From assembly GCF_001544495.1 (NCBI RefSeq), contig NZ_FCNZ02000004.1, positions 1 to 64,000 of the forward strand: a stretch of 64,000 bases of DNA, written 5' to 3'. Below the pieces are notes generated by a model, which saw nothing but the letters and a program-made list of their open reading frames with translations, was not told where the DNA came from and searched no databases. Position numbers and translations under genes: made by a program. This document shows, one piece after another, positions 18,250 to 28,100 of this stretch. The stretch is from Caballeronia telluris. Lineage in GTDB: Bacteria; Pseudomonadota; Gammaproteobacteria; Burkholderiales; Burkholderiaceae. Within the stretch, counting starts at the first letter, position 1, and every line of letters starts with the position of its first letter.

Positions 18250-19494
18250 TTAAGTCGTTGCATGCAGAAGGCGCTGCTGACGCCATGCGGGCGCGGCGCA
18301 ATTGAACAGCGCCGTGCCGGGGCGAAGCAGGCACAGGTGGCGCGCGGCGGCCATGCGCGGGCGCTGGTAGCCGTCCTTCAATACGTCGATGCAGTGCGCT
18401 TTCGATGGCGGTGCGCCCGCCAGATAGCGTGTGCCGCTTTGGAAGCGCGGCGCGTTCGTCTGCAACCATGCGGCGATTTTGTCGGCGTCGGGCCATGGGG
18501 CGCCGTCGTCTTCGTCCATGGCGACGTTAGGGTCGCTTGGGTCGTCGGTCGGGCCGGCGGGCGGGTGCTCCGGCGGCTTGCGGTCGAGGTCGAGCCAGGC
18601 GAGATCGGCGCCCGTGATGAAGCTGAAGCTTTCGCCGGCGAGGCGGGCGTAGCGGTCGTCGGACATGAGGCCGATCAGCCAGGGCACGTAGCGAGGGTCG
18701 CCTCCGTAGCCGACTGCGCGGATCAGGATGCGTTTGCTTTTTCGTTGCGTGGCGATGACTTCGAGCAAGCGTGGGACGTCGGCCGATGGCAGCGACATCG
18801 CGGCGAGCGCGGCGGCGTCGGGGCGTGACGGAGCGAGCTCTGTCAGCACGTTCAGCGATGCGCCTCGGTCGCCGAGCAGCAGCCCGGATTGCGCGGCGTG
18901 GAAGCGGCATGCGTCGTCTTTGTCGTTCAGGCTGTCGATGCAGGACGCGAGCAAGTCCACGCGGCCGATCTCACCCGCGCATTGCAGCGCGCGAGCGCGG
19001 ACGTCGTCGTTCTCCGAGGTGATGGCCGTGTCGAGAAAGCGTTTTGGGTCCACGCGATGCAGCGCGCAGGCTGCGAGGCCGGCGAGTTGCGCGGCGGGTT
19101 CGTCGCGGGCGAGCAGCATGCCGACCGTTTCGCCGAGGCGGCTCGCGGACACCCAGCCGAACGCCGAATGCAGGCCGCGACGGGCGTCGGGAAGCGCTTG
19201 CGCCAGTGCGATGAGTCGCAGGAGGCCTGGGTCCGAACGCGCTTCGATGCAGCCGATGGCGGCGGTGAAGAGCTCGCCCCTGCCGGGGCGATCGAGTGCC
19301 TGCATGCTGAGTTGCGCGCCGACGCGGCCGGCTACGGCGATGCCGTCGAGATGCGCGGCAATGCGTTCGTCGAGGCGGGCGAGGTGCTTGAGTTTGACGT
19401 GCGGGGCGCGGACGAGGTAGCTGCGCGTGTTGCGCAGGCAAGCGGCGTCTTCGAGGTGTTGGTGGAGGATGGAATAGACGGGATGACAGTCCAC
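18250..19494 (-). CDS. T6SS-associated TIGR02270-family HEAT-like protein
   Basis: The 414-residue product resembles TIGR02270 proteins, a family found almost only in T6SS loci. The pattern is helical-repeat: VYSILHQHLEDAACLRNTRS near the start, repeated AAL/LAA helices such as RARALQCAGEIGR and RFHAAQSGLLLGDR, then FSFITGADLAWLDLD. It starts with GTG (19494). Its job is unproven; the repeat architecture suggests a scaffold or adaptor. It sits between the effector cassette and tssB in the same transcription direction. Confidence 0.8.
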   Translation of the reverse strand: MDCHPVYSILHQHLEDAACLRNTRSYLVRAPHVKLKHLARLDERIAAHLDGIAVAGRVGAQLSMQALDRPGRGELFTAAIGCIEARSDPGLLRLIALAQALPDARRGLHSAFGWVSASRLGETVGMLLARDEPAAQLAGLAACALHRVDPKRFLDTAITSENDDVRARALQCAGEIGRVDLLASCIDSLNDKDDACRFHAAQSGLLLGDRGASLNVLTELAPSRPDAAALAAMSLPSADVPRLLEVIATQRKSKRILIRAVGYGGDPRYVPWLIGLMSDDRYARLAGESFSFITGADLAWLDLDRKPPEHPPAGPTDDPSDPNVAMDEDDGAPWPDADKIAAWLQTNAPRFQSGTRYLAGAPPSKAHCIDVLKDGYQRPRMAAARHLCLLRPGTALFNCAAPAWRQQRLLHATT

Positions 19495-19545
19495 GATGCG
19501 AACTCAACACGTGCCACTCTGATTGATCTCTTCGTCACGCATGGT

Positions 19546-20463
19546 TCATTCCAAATTGTCCGGATGGCGAACGTAGTGCCAGTCAGTGCCGTCAAAATAC
19601 GCGAGATGATCGGTACCGAATGACCAGAGCACCTCGCCATTAGAATGGAGCCTGTGGAAGGTCAGCTTTGGCTCGTTGTCGGGAAGAACTTCCATGGGCT
19701 CGAGGCTGGCACCCTTCAGCGTCCAAATTCCCTTCATGGCACTCACATACAACTCCTCCCGGAAAAACTCGACATCGTAAAAATTGGACAAGATGCTTCC
19801 GGGAGATAGTACATTCCAACCGTCCTGATTACCTTTCATAAGCACACCGCGAAATCCGCAGATATAGACTTCTGTGCTGCTGACGCACCGGACACCGGTC
19901 AAATGCACATTGGTAGGCGAGGAAAGCGCCCGCCATTGTGCACCATCGAAATGCCACATCGCCCCGCCTGTTCCAACCGCGTACAGATCGTCCGGACCGT
20001 TGCCGTCAATGTCAAGCAGATCGACGGACATCGCGTCTGGTTTCGGAATCAGAAGTCCAACATCATGGTGATTCCACGCGTTGTCTTTCCGCTTGTACAC
20101 CTGCCCTCCATAACCACAAATATAGAAGTCACCTGAAATGCACTTCACCCTGTTCAGGTTGCCGTACCGCCGTGTGTCAGGAATCTTAAAATCTGAACGG
20201 CCGGAACTTGGCAAGGTCTCAATGACAGAGCCATCTAGACCAAGCCACAAGCCTTGCCCGGCGTCACTATCGAACGTTGCCGAATGCACGGAATCTTTCA
20301 CATCCGCGCGTAACCAGCGCCCATGAGTCAGACAGTAAAGGCGCGAGAAATACTGGTCGGCGATCGCATTCAATTTCGCGGCAACCAGTACGACTTCCTT
20401 TGAGACGACGTAGCCATCGGTGAAGAATATCGATCCGTCTTTGACTTGCGCGGGATCATTCAT
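19546..20463 (-). CDS. beta-propeller-like protein, candidate immunity to the GHH2 effector
   Basis: The 305-residue protein has no signal peptide. It is made of repeated blade-like units, for example FYICGYGGQVYKRKD, DDLYAVGTGGAMWHFDG, VYICGFRGVLMKGNQ and ELYVSAMKGIWTLKG, each with a GG/RG turn and an aromatic end, consistent with a beta-propeller. It follows the PAAR-like/GHH2 effector by 33 bases. Immunity proteins normally lie in this position, and a cytoplasmic protein fits a nuclease toxin. Its DNA looks less GC-rich than tssB or tssA on either side. The immunity role is inferred. Confidence 0.6.
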   Translation of the reverse strand: MNDPAQVKDGSIFFTDGYVVSKEVVLVAAKLNAIADQYFSRLYCLTHGRWLRADVKDSVHSATFDSDAGQGLWLGLDGSVIETLPSSGRSDFKIPDTRRYGNLNRVKCISGDFYICGYGGQVYKRKDNAWNHHDVGLLIPKPDAMSVDLLDIDGNGPDDLYAVGTGGAMWHFDGAQWRALSSPTNVHLTGVRCVSSTEVYICGFRGVLMKGNQDGWNVLSPGSILSNFYDVEFFREELYVSAMKGIWTLKGASLEPMEVLPDNEPKLTFHRLHSNGEVLWSFGTDHLAYFDGTDWHYVRHPDNLE

Positions 20464-20496
20464 TGGCCCACCTCGCGATTTGGTCTTGCAACCGTT

Positions 20497-21483
20497 TCAA
20501 ACATCGTCCACGAATTCGTATTGTTTGCTGACACGGACCACTTTGATCCGTGAGTCGTGGTAAACCGCAATCTGCTTTTCTATGCAGTCTACCGGACACT
20601 GCGTTTCCTTCGAAACGGACTGAGCAGCAACGGTTTTAGCACTTGGATAATCCCACGGCTGGCTCTGTTCGAGGTGTAGCGTTCGTCCCTGCTTGTATGC
20701 GTTATGGAAGAGTCCGTGCGAGCCCACCATGCCGTCGCCATCCCGCTTGCCAGGACTTCCCCCTTCAGCGCATACACATGGAGCGTCCTCGTGCTTATAT
20801 CCCTCATTTCCCTTTAGCGGCCGCTTCCCAGCACTTCCTTCCTCGCACATTTCCTGTTTGGGAATTGCGTGGTGCCCGGTCGTCCCATGATTGGGGCAGC
20901 AGCACGATTTGTCCGAACGCTTTGGAACCATGACACATTGGCGCTGAGGGACTGCGCAGCATGAATCGGAAGTGTCGGTGGGCGAACTGCAGTGATCTTT
21001 CATGGCGGTAACTGCGCTGTGACATGCGCCGTTTGGGGCTATCGCTTCACCCGCGATGAAAGGCCACGGCGCCGACTCGTTCGAGTTCGGACACGCGTGA
21101 TTGCCGGTGGTCTGATCGAGATTCCGGACGGCATTTTCTCCTTCAATTTGTACATCCATCGACCACGCCGTGAAATACACCTTCCCCTGTATGCTGCTGT
21201 TGACGAATCCCTTCTTCGGAGCACAACCCGCTTCATCTCCCGTACTCTTCTTGAAATAACTTTTGTTCTTGAGCATGATCTCCTGTCCAGAGATCAAGAC
21301 GGACTTCGACCCGTCAGTGGTGTCAGACGACATTCCGGTGTTTGGATAGGGAAGCGGTACGCCCGGCGGCGTCGCGGGCGTTTGCGGCGGAGTGAAGCAA
21401 ACATCGGGAAACGCACAGATCGTTTTTCCCGTTGACTCCTTGCACGAAATCTCCATGCCATTGGCATATACCTGATTGCTCAC
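20497..21483 (-). CDS. T6SS effector: PAAR-like DUF4150 domain plus Tox-GHH2 nuclease
   Basis: Residues 1-125 form a DUF4150 PAAR-like spike tip (MSNQVYANGMEISCKEST, FPDVCFTPPQTPATPPGVPLP, then LISGQEIMLKNKSYFKKS). The C-terminal half is Cys-rich and carries the GHH signature (TTGHHAIPKQ), APCVCAEGGS and GSHGLFHNAY, ending with CPVDCIEKQIAVYH. This matches the Tox-GHH2 class of HNH-like nuclease toxins. It is 328 residues and overlaps the upstream ketosynthase-like gene by 4 bases. It is therefore a spike-tip toxin predicted to degrade nucleic acid in target cells. Confidence 0.82.
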   Translation of the reverse strand: MSNQVYANGMEISCKESTGKTICAFPDVCFTPPQTPATPPGVPLPYPNTGMSSDTTDGSKSVLISGQEIMLKNKSYFKKSTGDEAGCAPKKGFVNSSIQGKVYFTAWSMDVQIEGENAVRNLDQTTGNHACPNSNESAPWPFIAGEAIAPNGACHSAVTAMKDHCSSPTDTSDSCCAVPQRQCVMVPKRSDKSCCCPNHGTTGHHAIPKQEMCEEGSAGKRPLKGNEGYKHEDAPCVCAEGGSPGKRDGDGMVGSHGLFHNAYKQGRTLHLEQSQPWDYPSAKTVAAQSVSKETQCPVDCIEKQIAVYHDSRIKVVRVSKQYEFVDDV

Positions 21484-22508
21484 GTAGCCGCCTCGAATTT
21501 CAGTAGCATTGCTGCACGCCCGCCCGCGTCATTCGCAGCATGAAGAAGAAACAGGCGGCCGCGCGTGTACCGCTTCCCGCATGCGGCATGTACGGATGTC
21601 ACGAGCGCCAAGCCCGTCGCCGCGCCCACTTCCCCGATGCACTCAGCGGGATTCCAGAGATCGAACTCGTCCTTGTGGATTCGCAGAAGCCGCGCAACGA
21701 CGAGCGCCGCCTCCTTGAAATAATATTGCTCGCCCGAGATGTCCGACACGCGCAGGTCCAGCTGATGCATTTCGCAACCGCCAGCCGCGAGGGCAGCCTG
21801 GACCGCTCGGGTCAGACCATCACCTCGAAGCGGTTCGGACTTCCCAATGGTGCACGCTTCCGTTCCAAAGCCTATCCCGATACATGAGAGGTCCCCGCTT
21901 TTTTCCGAAGCGCTGACGAGAAGGGCAGCGCCGGCCTCGCCGGGCATGAACCCATTCGAATTGTGTCGGGAAAACAGGCGGTCTTGGATTTCATAGGTTG
22001 AAAGGGTCGACCAGGCAAGGAGGCTATCAACCCCTGCAATCAGCGCGTGCGCACACGCGCGCGTTTCGATCAGCCTCTGAGCCACCGACAGCGCGGTCAT
22101 CCCCGCCACTCTTCCCTGCGCGATGACCGCCGAATCGGAGTTGAATCGGGTGGCGAGTTCAGTCTGTATCTCGTCGAGCAAGTAGTCATCCAGCCCCTCC
22201 AACCTCCCGGGCCTTTCTTTTTCCGCCACACACAACAATAACGGGATCGTCTTCCACTCACTTTTCTCTACGCCCTCGAGACACTCCTCAATCGCCATCG
22301 CCGCCATCTTCGCCAACTTAGTCCGCCCCCGCCAGGGCTTCTCGAGCTGCACTTGATGCGCCATTATCCAATCGCCTCCGGAGTCGATGAACCGTGTCTC
22401 GGTCGGGTTACTGAGCTTCGCCCGAATAGCTGCACACGATGCTGGAGCCGACAAACCTACGCTCGTTACGAGGCCCGTACTCAGGATCGCAATGGACCGA
22501 TCGTTCAT
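21480..22508 (-). CDS. ketosynthase/thiolase-fold protein lacking the catalytic Cys
   Basis: ATG 22508 (MNDRSIAILSTGLVTSVGLS) gives 342 residues with beta-ketoacyl-synthase-like organisation. GMTALSVAQRLIETR is in place of the nucleophile elbow, HALIAGVDSLL follows, and FMPGEAGAALLVS corresponds to the conserved GEGAGAL segment. At the position where active synthases have a Cys the segment reads VIAQGRVAGM, so catalysis by the normal route is unlikely. It overlaps DUF2169 and the PAAR-like effector by 4 bases each. A chaperone or adaptor role in effector loading is inferred from this tight packing. Confidence 0.7.
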   Translation of the reverse strand: MNDRSIAILSTGLVTSVGLSAPASCAAIRAKLSNPTETRFIDSGGDWIMAHQVQLEKPWRGRTKLAKMAAMAIEECLEGVEKSEWKTIPLLLCVAEKERPGRLEGLDDYLLDEIQTELATRFNSDSAVIAQGRVAGMTALSVAQRLIETRACAHALIAGVDSLLAWSTLSTYEIQDRLFSRHNSNGFMPGEAGAALLVSASEKSGDLSCIGIGFGTEACTIGKSEPLRGDGLTRAVQAALAAGGCEMHQLDLRVSDISGEQYYFKEAALVVARLLRIHKDEFDLWNPAECIGEVGAATGLALVTSVHAACGKRYTRGRLFLLHAANDAGGRAAMLLKFEAAT

Positions 22509-23605
22509 GGCGTGGTCTCGCTGCGCTCCATCGGCACCATGATGACCGGCATCGGAAACGGAACGGCGCCTTTCTGCTGCCACCACTCCCTCCCCTTCCT
22601 CCCAACCAGCACCCGCGCTATCTCGAACATATTTTTCTTCAACGGCCGTCTCACCCGCCAACTCATCGTGAACCTCTCCAGCTCTGGCTCGAACACGATC
22701 GTATCCACGCGCGCCCGATAATCCTCCGGCTCCCCACGCTTCGGCAAGACGAGCACCGGCGCCTCAAAATCCGGCAACACGAAACTGCGCTTGCCATCCG
22801 GCGTCAGATTCACCAACCTCACCTCCACTCCACCGACCGGCATAGCAAGTTGCTGATCCTCGGGCGCTGCCGAGTAATACCGTTCATCGAAATCCGGCGG
22901 CAGAAACGGAAAGTGTTTCTCCAGCCACTCATCGTCATAAGTGCCCGCATACCCGAGCCGCGGCGTCCACCCTCGACCGACCACGCCGAACGACATCGGC
23001 CGATACACCTCGTCCGGACGCATCACCGGCCGATTCAGCTCTTCCGTATTGGGCAACAACCGCCCATCCACCCAATCTCGCCGCAGATGCCGCCTGAACC
23101 CCCGCCCGACCGGATTCGCCATGAACGCCGCATGCTGCATCGGATCGTCGTGTTCCTGATCGACGCCTCCGAACGCGACATCGTAGGTAATCGGTTTCGA
23201 CACGAACGGCACCGGCGCGCTGACGTCGATGCGCGTCGCGCCCGCCTGCCAGACGCGGTCGCCGATCACCGCGAATTGCTTGGTCATGTTGCCCACACGC
23301 AAGCCGACCGGCACACGCGTCGCGGGCCGCCCGCCGGGCGCGTGCGCGCTGCCCGACAGCAGCACGTCGCAGCGCGGCTTATGCGGCGCGTAGTCCACTT
23401 CGTAATACGGCGCGGAGTAGCCCGGCTGCCCGGTGAACGTGTCGGCCATGACGAGCGGCAGTTGTTCTTCCGCGAGCCTCACCGCTTCGCCCGGCGCGGG
23501 CAGGCGAAACGTGCCCTTGACGACGACGATGAGCGATTCGCGTCCGCTCGGCTCCGTGCCCATCGTGTAGCCGGCGACCATGCGGGTGGCGTTGATCAGT
23601 TCCAT
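22505..23605 (-). CDS. DUF2169-family effector adaptor/chaperone
   Basis: The 366-residue protein has the DUF2169 layout: MELINATRMVAGYTMG, ESLIVVVKGTFRLP, APYYEVDYAPHKPRCDVLL and PITYDVAFGGVDQ, then the PVGRGFR and RPMSFGVVGRGWTPR blocks. In Agrobacterium a DUF2169 protein stabilises a PAAR-like DNase effector and helps load it on VgrG. The same order (adaptor, then DUF4150 toxin) appears here with one gene inserted between them. It starts 13 bases after the OB-fold gene. Confidence 0.85.
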   Translation of the reverse strand: MELINATRMVAGYTMGTEPSGRESLIVVVKGTFRLPAPGEAVRLAEEQLPLVMADTFTGQPGYSAPYYEVDYAPHKPRCDVLLSGSAHAPGGRPATRVPVGLRVGNMTKQFAVIGDRVWQAGATRIDVSAPVPFVSKPITYDVAFGGVDQEHDDPMQHAAFMANPVGRGFRRHLRRDWVDGRLLPNTEELNRPVMRPDEVYRPMSFGVVGRGWTPRLGYAGTYDDEWLEKHFPFLPPDFDERYYSAAPEDQQLAMPVGGVEVRLVNLTPDGKRSFVLPDFEAPVLVLPKRGEPEDYRARVDTIVFEPELERFTMSWRVRRPLKKNMFEIARVLVGRKGREWWQQKGAVPFPMPVIMVPMERSETTP

Positions 23606-23618
23606 GAGTCGGCCACGT

Positions 23619-24086
23619 TCAGTTGAGCTGCACCGAACCGCCCTTGATGCGGTTCACGCCCGACGATCGGCTCGACACATACGTGCCGCGTATCAGCACC
23701 TTGCCCGCCTTCGTCAGCGTGATGCTCGCCTGCCCGCAACGCAGCACGATCTCGTCCTTCGCCGTGACGACGAGCCGCTGTCCGTCCGCATCCGCTTCGA
23801 CTTGCGCGGGCGCTTCGTCGAGCGGCCAGGTTTCATCGGCCTGCAGGCAGCCGACGATGATCGGCCGCATCGGATCGCCCGCTTCGAACGTCAGCAGCAC
23901 TTCACGGCCGATATGCGCGCCACGCAGGTCGGGAATCGTGCGCGCGACGAGCGCGGCGTCGCCGGGCTGTCCGGCATACACGACGAGCGGCCGCGCGCCC
24001 TCTCCGCTGAATCCGATCAACGCACCGATGCGCACGCCGTCGATGACCGGTATCGACGCTGGCTGCATGAAGTCTCGTCCGCTCAT
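23619..24086 (-). CDS. DUF6484-like protein with VgrG-type OB fold
   Basis: ATG 24086 follows GGGAG and gives 155 residues. The central part (PVIDGVRIGALIGFSG, then GREVLLTFEAGDPMRPIIVG) mirrors the VgrG OB-fold block GQEVIVDFLEGDPDRPIITG. The C-terminus is short beta-strand sequence (DEIVLRCGQASITLTKAGKV, then VNRIKGGSVQLN), like the start of a VgrG beta-helix. It could be a mini-spike or spike-docking piece for the PAAR-like effector encoded downstream. An upstream in-frame start (24140) is less likely. Confidence 0.65.
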   Translation of the reverse strand: MSGRDFMQPASIPVIDGVRIGALIGFSGEGARPLVVYAGQPGDAALVARTIPDLRGAHIGREVLLTFEAGDPMRPIIVGCLQADETWPLDEAPAQVEADADGQRLVVTAKDEIVLRCGQASITLTKAGKVLIRGTYVSSRSSGVNRIKGGSVQLN

Positions 24087-24144
24087 CACGCTCTCCCAAG
24101 CCTCACGCTCAAGAGACGAACGAAGCCGCGTCAGTTTCAAAGCA

Positions 24145-25155
24145 TCACGGCTCCCGCTTTCCGGCGATCAAATGAATTTGCGCGAGACTGTCGGGCGCGA
24201 GGTCCTGCATCACGGCGAGAAAATCCTTGCCCATCAGCCCGCGCGCGCGACGAATGAGCAGCGGCGCGGGATTTGTCGGCTCGGTGCGTTCGAGAAATGC
24301 GCACACCGCATCCAGCAAGGCGATCGCGTCCTCGCGCGTCGCAAGCGCGCCGAGGCGCGCGGGCGCGCGATGCTCCACTTGAGCCTCTTCTTCCGGCACC
24401 GAAGCGGCGGCCGCGACTGGCGCCACCGCGCTGAACTGCACGGCGACGTACCGCGCCGTCGCCATCATTGCGTTCAGCAAAGGCGCATGCTCGGCGCCGA
24501 GCTTTTCCGTCATGCAGTCCGACAGGGCCTGCACGGCGCGCGGCAGATCGAGGCCTTCGGCGAGCGCGTCGGGATCGTGGGCGAGCGCATCGGCGAGCAT
24601 GCCCGCCACGCGCGGCAGGGTCGCGGCGCTCGAACCGTCCGGCGGCGCGATCTTGCCTTGGGCGACCAGGAGGTCACGGACCGTGAGCCGCTCGCCATGC
24701 ACGCGGCACACCTCGCATTCGCGCAGATCGTGCAGCAGGGTTTCGGCTTCCGCGAAAGGCGTATAGGCGTCGGCAAGCGGCGCGAGCGCGTTGACGCGCA
24801 GCGCGGGGTCGTTGCCATCGTCGTGATCGAGCGGCGGATAAAGGTGCTCCCAATAACGCTCGAAAAGGCCTGTCAACACGCGCACTCCCGCATGAAAACC
24901 CGCAAGACCGTGCACGTGCGACGCCGCGCGCGTATAAGCCACGGCGATACGCAGATCCTTCGATCGCGACAGCAGCGCCTCGGCTTGCTCCATGACGTCG
25001 GCCCAGGGCGGCGGCTCGGTGAGCGTGTCGAACTGGCGCTCGGGCATGCCGCGCGCGAGTGACTCGAATTCGAGAAACGCCGCATCGTATTCCAGATCGA
25101 TGCCGGCGGGCGGCATCGTCTGAGTCGGCGCGAGCAGCGGTTCAACGTCGATCAT
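24145..25155 (-). CDS. tssA: T6SS assembly protein TssA
   Basis: TssA organises baseplate and sheath growth. The 336-residue product has the ImpA N-terminal signature (DLEYDAAFLEFESLARG, PPPWADVMEQAEALLSRSKDLR, GLFERYWEHLYPPLD) and a shorter C-terminal domain. Its ribosome-binding site (CGGAG) lies immediately after the tpsA stop; the intergenic gap is 11 bases. It is therefore almost certainly co-transcribed with the two-partner secretion genes. Confidence 0.93.
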   Translation of the reverse strand: MIDVEPLLAPTQTMPPAGIDLEYDAAFLEFESLARGMPERQFDTLTEPPPWADVMEQAEALLSRSKDLRIAVAYTRAASHVHGLAGFHAGVRVLTGLFERYWEHLYPPLDHDDGNDPALRVNALAPLADAYTPFAEAETLLHDLRECEVCRVHGERLTVRDLLVAQGKIAPPDGSSAATLPRVAGMLADALAHDPDALAEGLDLPRAVQALSDCMTEKLGAEHAPLLNAMMATARYVAVQFSAVAPVAAAASVPEEEAQVEHRAPARLGALATREDAIALLDAVCAFLERTEPTNPAPLLIRRARGLMGKDFLAVMQDLAPDSLAQIHLIAGKREP

Positions 25156-25166
25156 CGCGACTCCGT

Positions 25167-28100
25167 TCAGAATTCACCGCAGCCATGCTGACCGTTGACG
25201 ACCAGACAGTTGTTCAGATTCGGCCGCGAGCGCACGCGCTTCCATTCGGCGGCGAGCGTGTCGGCCGCGCCTTCGGCCTCCTGCAGTGCGAGGATCGGCT
25301 GGTTGGTGCCCACGCAGATGTTGACGCCGCCCAGATTGCTTTCGTAGACGAAGCTGTCTTCCTGCGCCGTGAAGAGCGGCTGCAGGCCGGAACGGTTGAA
25401 GACACCGCCGTTCGCGAGCGGGTCCTGCACCGTGAGCGTTCCCGGGGTGACGACCACGTTGTAGCCCGTCGGCGACGAAAACGTGCCGCTGATCGGATAC
25501 GTCCCGCCGGGCGACTCCGTCGTCGCGGGCGATCCAAGCGGCCCCGCAGCCAGAGAATTGCCCTGTTGATCGCCTCTCAGGAGCCCGCTGACCGTGAAAC
25601 CGAACGGGCCGTTCGCGCTGCCCCGGCTGCGGGTCTGACCGCCGATCGTAACGGCCAGCGTCGGCCGCTCGGCGTACACGAAGTGGTTGCTGTTGCCGGG
25701 CACGACCGCGAGCGACCGCAGGCCGTTCCAGCTGCAAATGCCACCGTAGACGCAGCCGTAGAAGTTGGGCAGCGCGCCGCCGGGATCGATGCCGCCGCGG
25801 TTCTCCTGCTGATCGCGACTCCGGACCCACACGCGCCATCCGTTGCCCGCGCTCAGCGTGCCGCCCGCCGCGTTATCGAGGACGACGTTCTGCATGACGA
25901 GGTCGATGCTGCCGCCCGCGCTCAGGTGCGTCGGCGAACCCATGGAGCCGAGCGACACGCGGCCGTTCTCGGAAATCGCCGCGAGGTTGCCCGTCACGGT
26001 CGATTGCGTGCCGTCGATCGTCGCGGCCCTGCCGGTTGCCCCGTCGAAGCCCTGCGCGGAAACCGGCCCGATTGTGAAACCGTGGGACTCTTTGAAACTC
26101 ACGTCGTGTGCGCCCGCGAGGGCGAGCGTGTTCACGTCGTTGCCGGCGTCGGTAAGCGTGAAATCGCCGCCTCCGGCGAGCAGCAGCGACTGCGCCTGGA
26201 TACCGCCCGGATCGGTCACGATGCCGCTCGAAGCGAGCGCGAGCGTCTTGCCGGGCAGGGAGATGCCCGACGGCAGGTCGATGCCCTGACTGCCCGCGCC
26301 GGTGTTCTGGAGCGTCAGGCCGGTCGCGACGGCGGGACGTTGCGCGCAGGCCGAGCCGCCCTCGCACGGGCCCCGGACCGAGATGTGCCCCGTTTGCGTC
26401 GATGAGCCGAGCACGAGTGTCTGGAGGGTGGTCGAGAAGGTCTGGTAGGTCGCGGCGTCGATGGACAGGCCCTGCGTCGCGTTTGTGCCGAACAGCGTGA
26501 TGGGCACGGCGTTTTGCGCGGTGACGTCGAAGGTCGACGGGTCGACGGATGCCGGCGAGATGAAGAGCGATCCGCCCTGCGCGTCGATCGACTGCGCGGC
26601 GCTGCGGCCGATCAGGCTCGTGGCGGCGCCGTTGTTGGACGAACGCATCGTGACGAGTCCTTGCGGGCCGGTGCTGATCGAGAACGGTCCGGCGACCAGC
26701 CCCGAGTTGGCTGGCAGCGGCACGGCGCCGTAGGCAATGCCCGCGTCGGCGGTGGTCGTCGAGCCGGCGAGTGAAACGGTGCCGCCCGGCGCGCTCGCGT
26801 TGATCGAGCCGCTGAGCAGCAGCAGGCCGTAGGTAGGCGATGGCGTGCCCGTGCCGGTGTCGGTGATTGCGCCGCGTAGGTCGATCGGGCCGCCCGTGGT
26901 GGTGATCGACGAACCGTCGAGAAGCGCCACGCCGACTGCGCCGGCGCCGCTGCCCGTACCGTAGACGCGGATCGCGCCACTGGTGGTCGTAAGTTGCGAG
27001 GGGCCCGGCTGCAGGGCCGCGGCGGTCTGCGAGTTGCGAACGAGAACGCCGCTACCCGGCGTCGATGTCGGTACGTGGGCGCGTCCTGCGAGTTCGATGC
27101 CGCCACCGCCGGCGAGGAGTCGTGCGTCGTCGATATCGACGCCCGCGGTCTGCGGCACGCCCGCGTTGTACGCCGGCGCGACGCCGTGAATCGTGATCGA
27201 GCCATCCGTCGTTTGCGCGGACGTCGCGCGCGCGTCGATGTCGGCGTCGGCCACCGTGACCGATGAGCCGCCGTATCCGCTCGCCGTGGCGCCGGTGCCG
27301 AGCGTCACGTTGCCTCCGTTGGTCGAAAGCCCGATGCGCACGCCCGGACTCTCGCCCCGGTAGCCGTGAATGGCGATGCGATTGCCCGCATCGGCCTTGA
27401 TATCGAGCGGACCGCCGGGCGCCGAGATGTTGCCAGCGAAGATCACGGTATCCGCCGCGTTCAGCGTGAGCGTCGACCTGCCGGGCGAGGTCTTGACGAG
27501 GGGATCGGCCACGGTAATCACACCCGTGCCAGGCGTCCCGGTTCCGGCGAGCGCGGTCACGCTCGTATTCCCGGCGGGCGTCACGATGCCGCCGGAGCCG
27601 ATCTGCGTCACGGTTTGCGTGGCGTTGTCGAAGGAAGCGAACGTAACCGGCGTGGCTGCCGACTGCGGCGAGCTGCGGAAAGTGCCGGCGATGCTGAAAT
27701 TTCCGGTCCCGACGACGGTCGCATTGCCGCTGTTGACGAGCGCGAGCGTGGAAAACACGTTGGCCCCGTTGGTCAGCTCGAAGGGACCGAGGCCCGTCAG
27801 CGTCACGATTCCTGCGGTAATGCCTTGCGCGCCCTGCGTCACCGGTCCGGCGGATGCGAACGTCAGCTTGCCGGGCGTGTAGGCGCCGCCCCGCGACGCC
27901 TGCACGGAAAGGCGGTTGAGCAATGCGATGCCCTTGCTGCCCGTGCCCTGGTTTTCGAGCGTGAGGTTGTTGTAGATCACCTGCGCCGGCGAAGGACATC
28001 CCCGGTAGTTGCACGCGTTCACGGCAATCTGCCCGGTATGGCTCGTCGATCCGATCACGACCGTATCGATGCTCGACGAAACCGCGCCGAGGATCGACGG

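Noticed and set aside
25167-26400. CdiA-type toxin C-terminus in TpsA with immunity downstream
   Set aside because: The TpsA C-terminus is an MBG-like region and a Cys pair with no VENN-type motif or nuclease signature, and the next gene is tssA.
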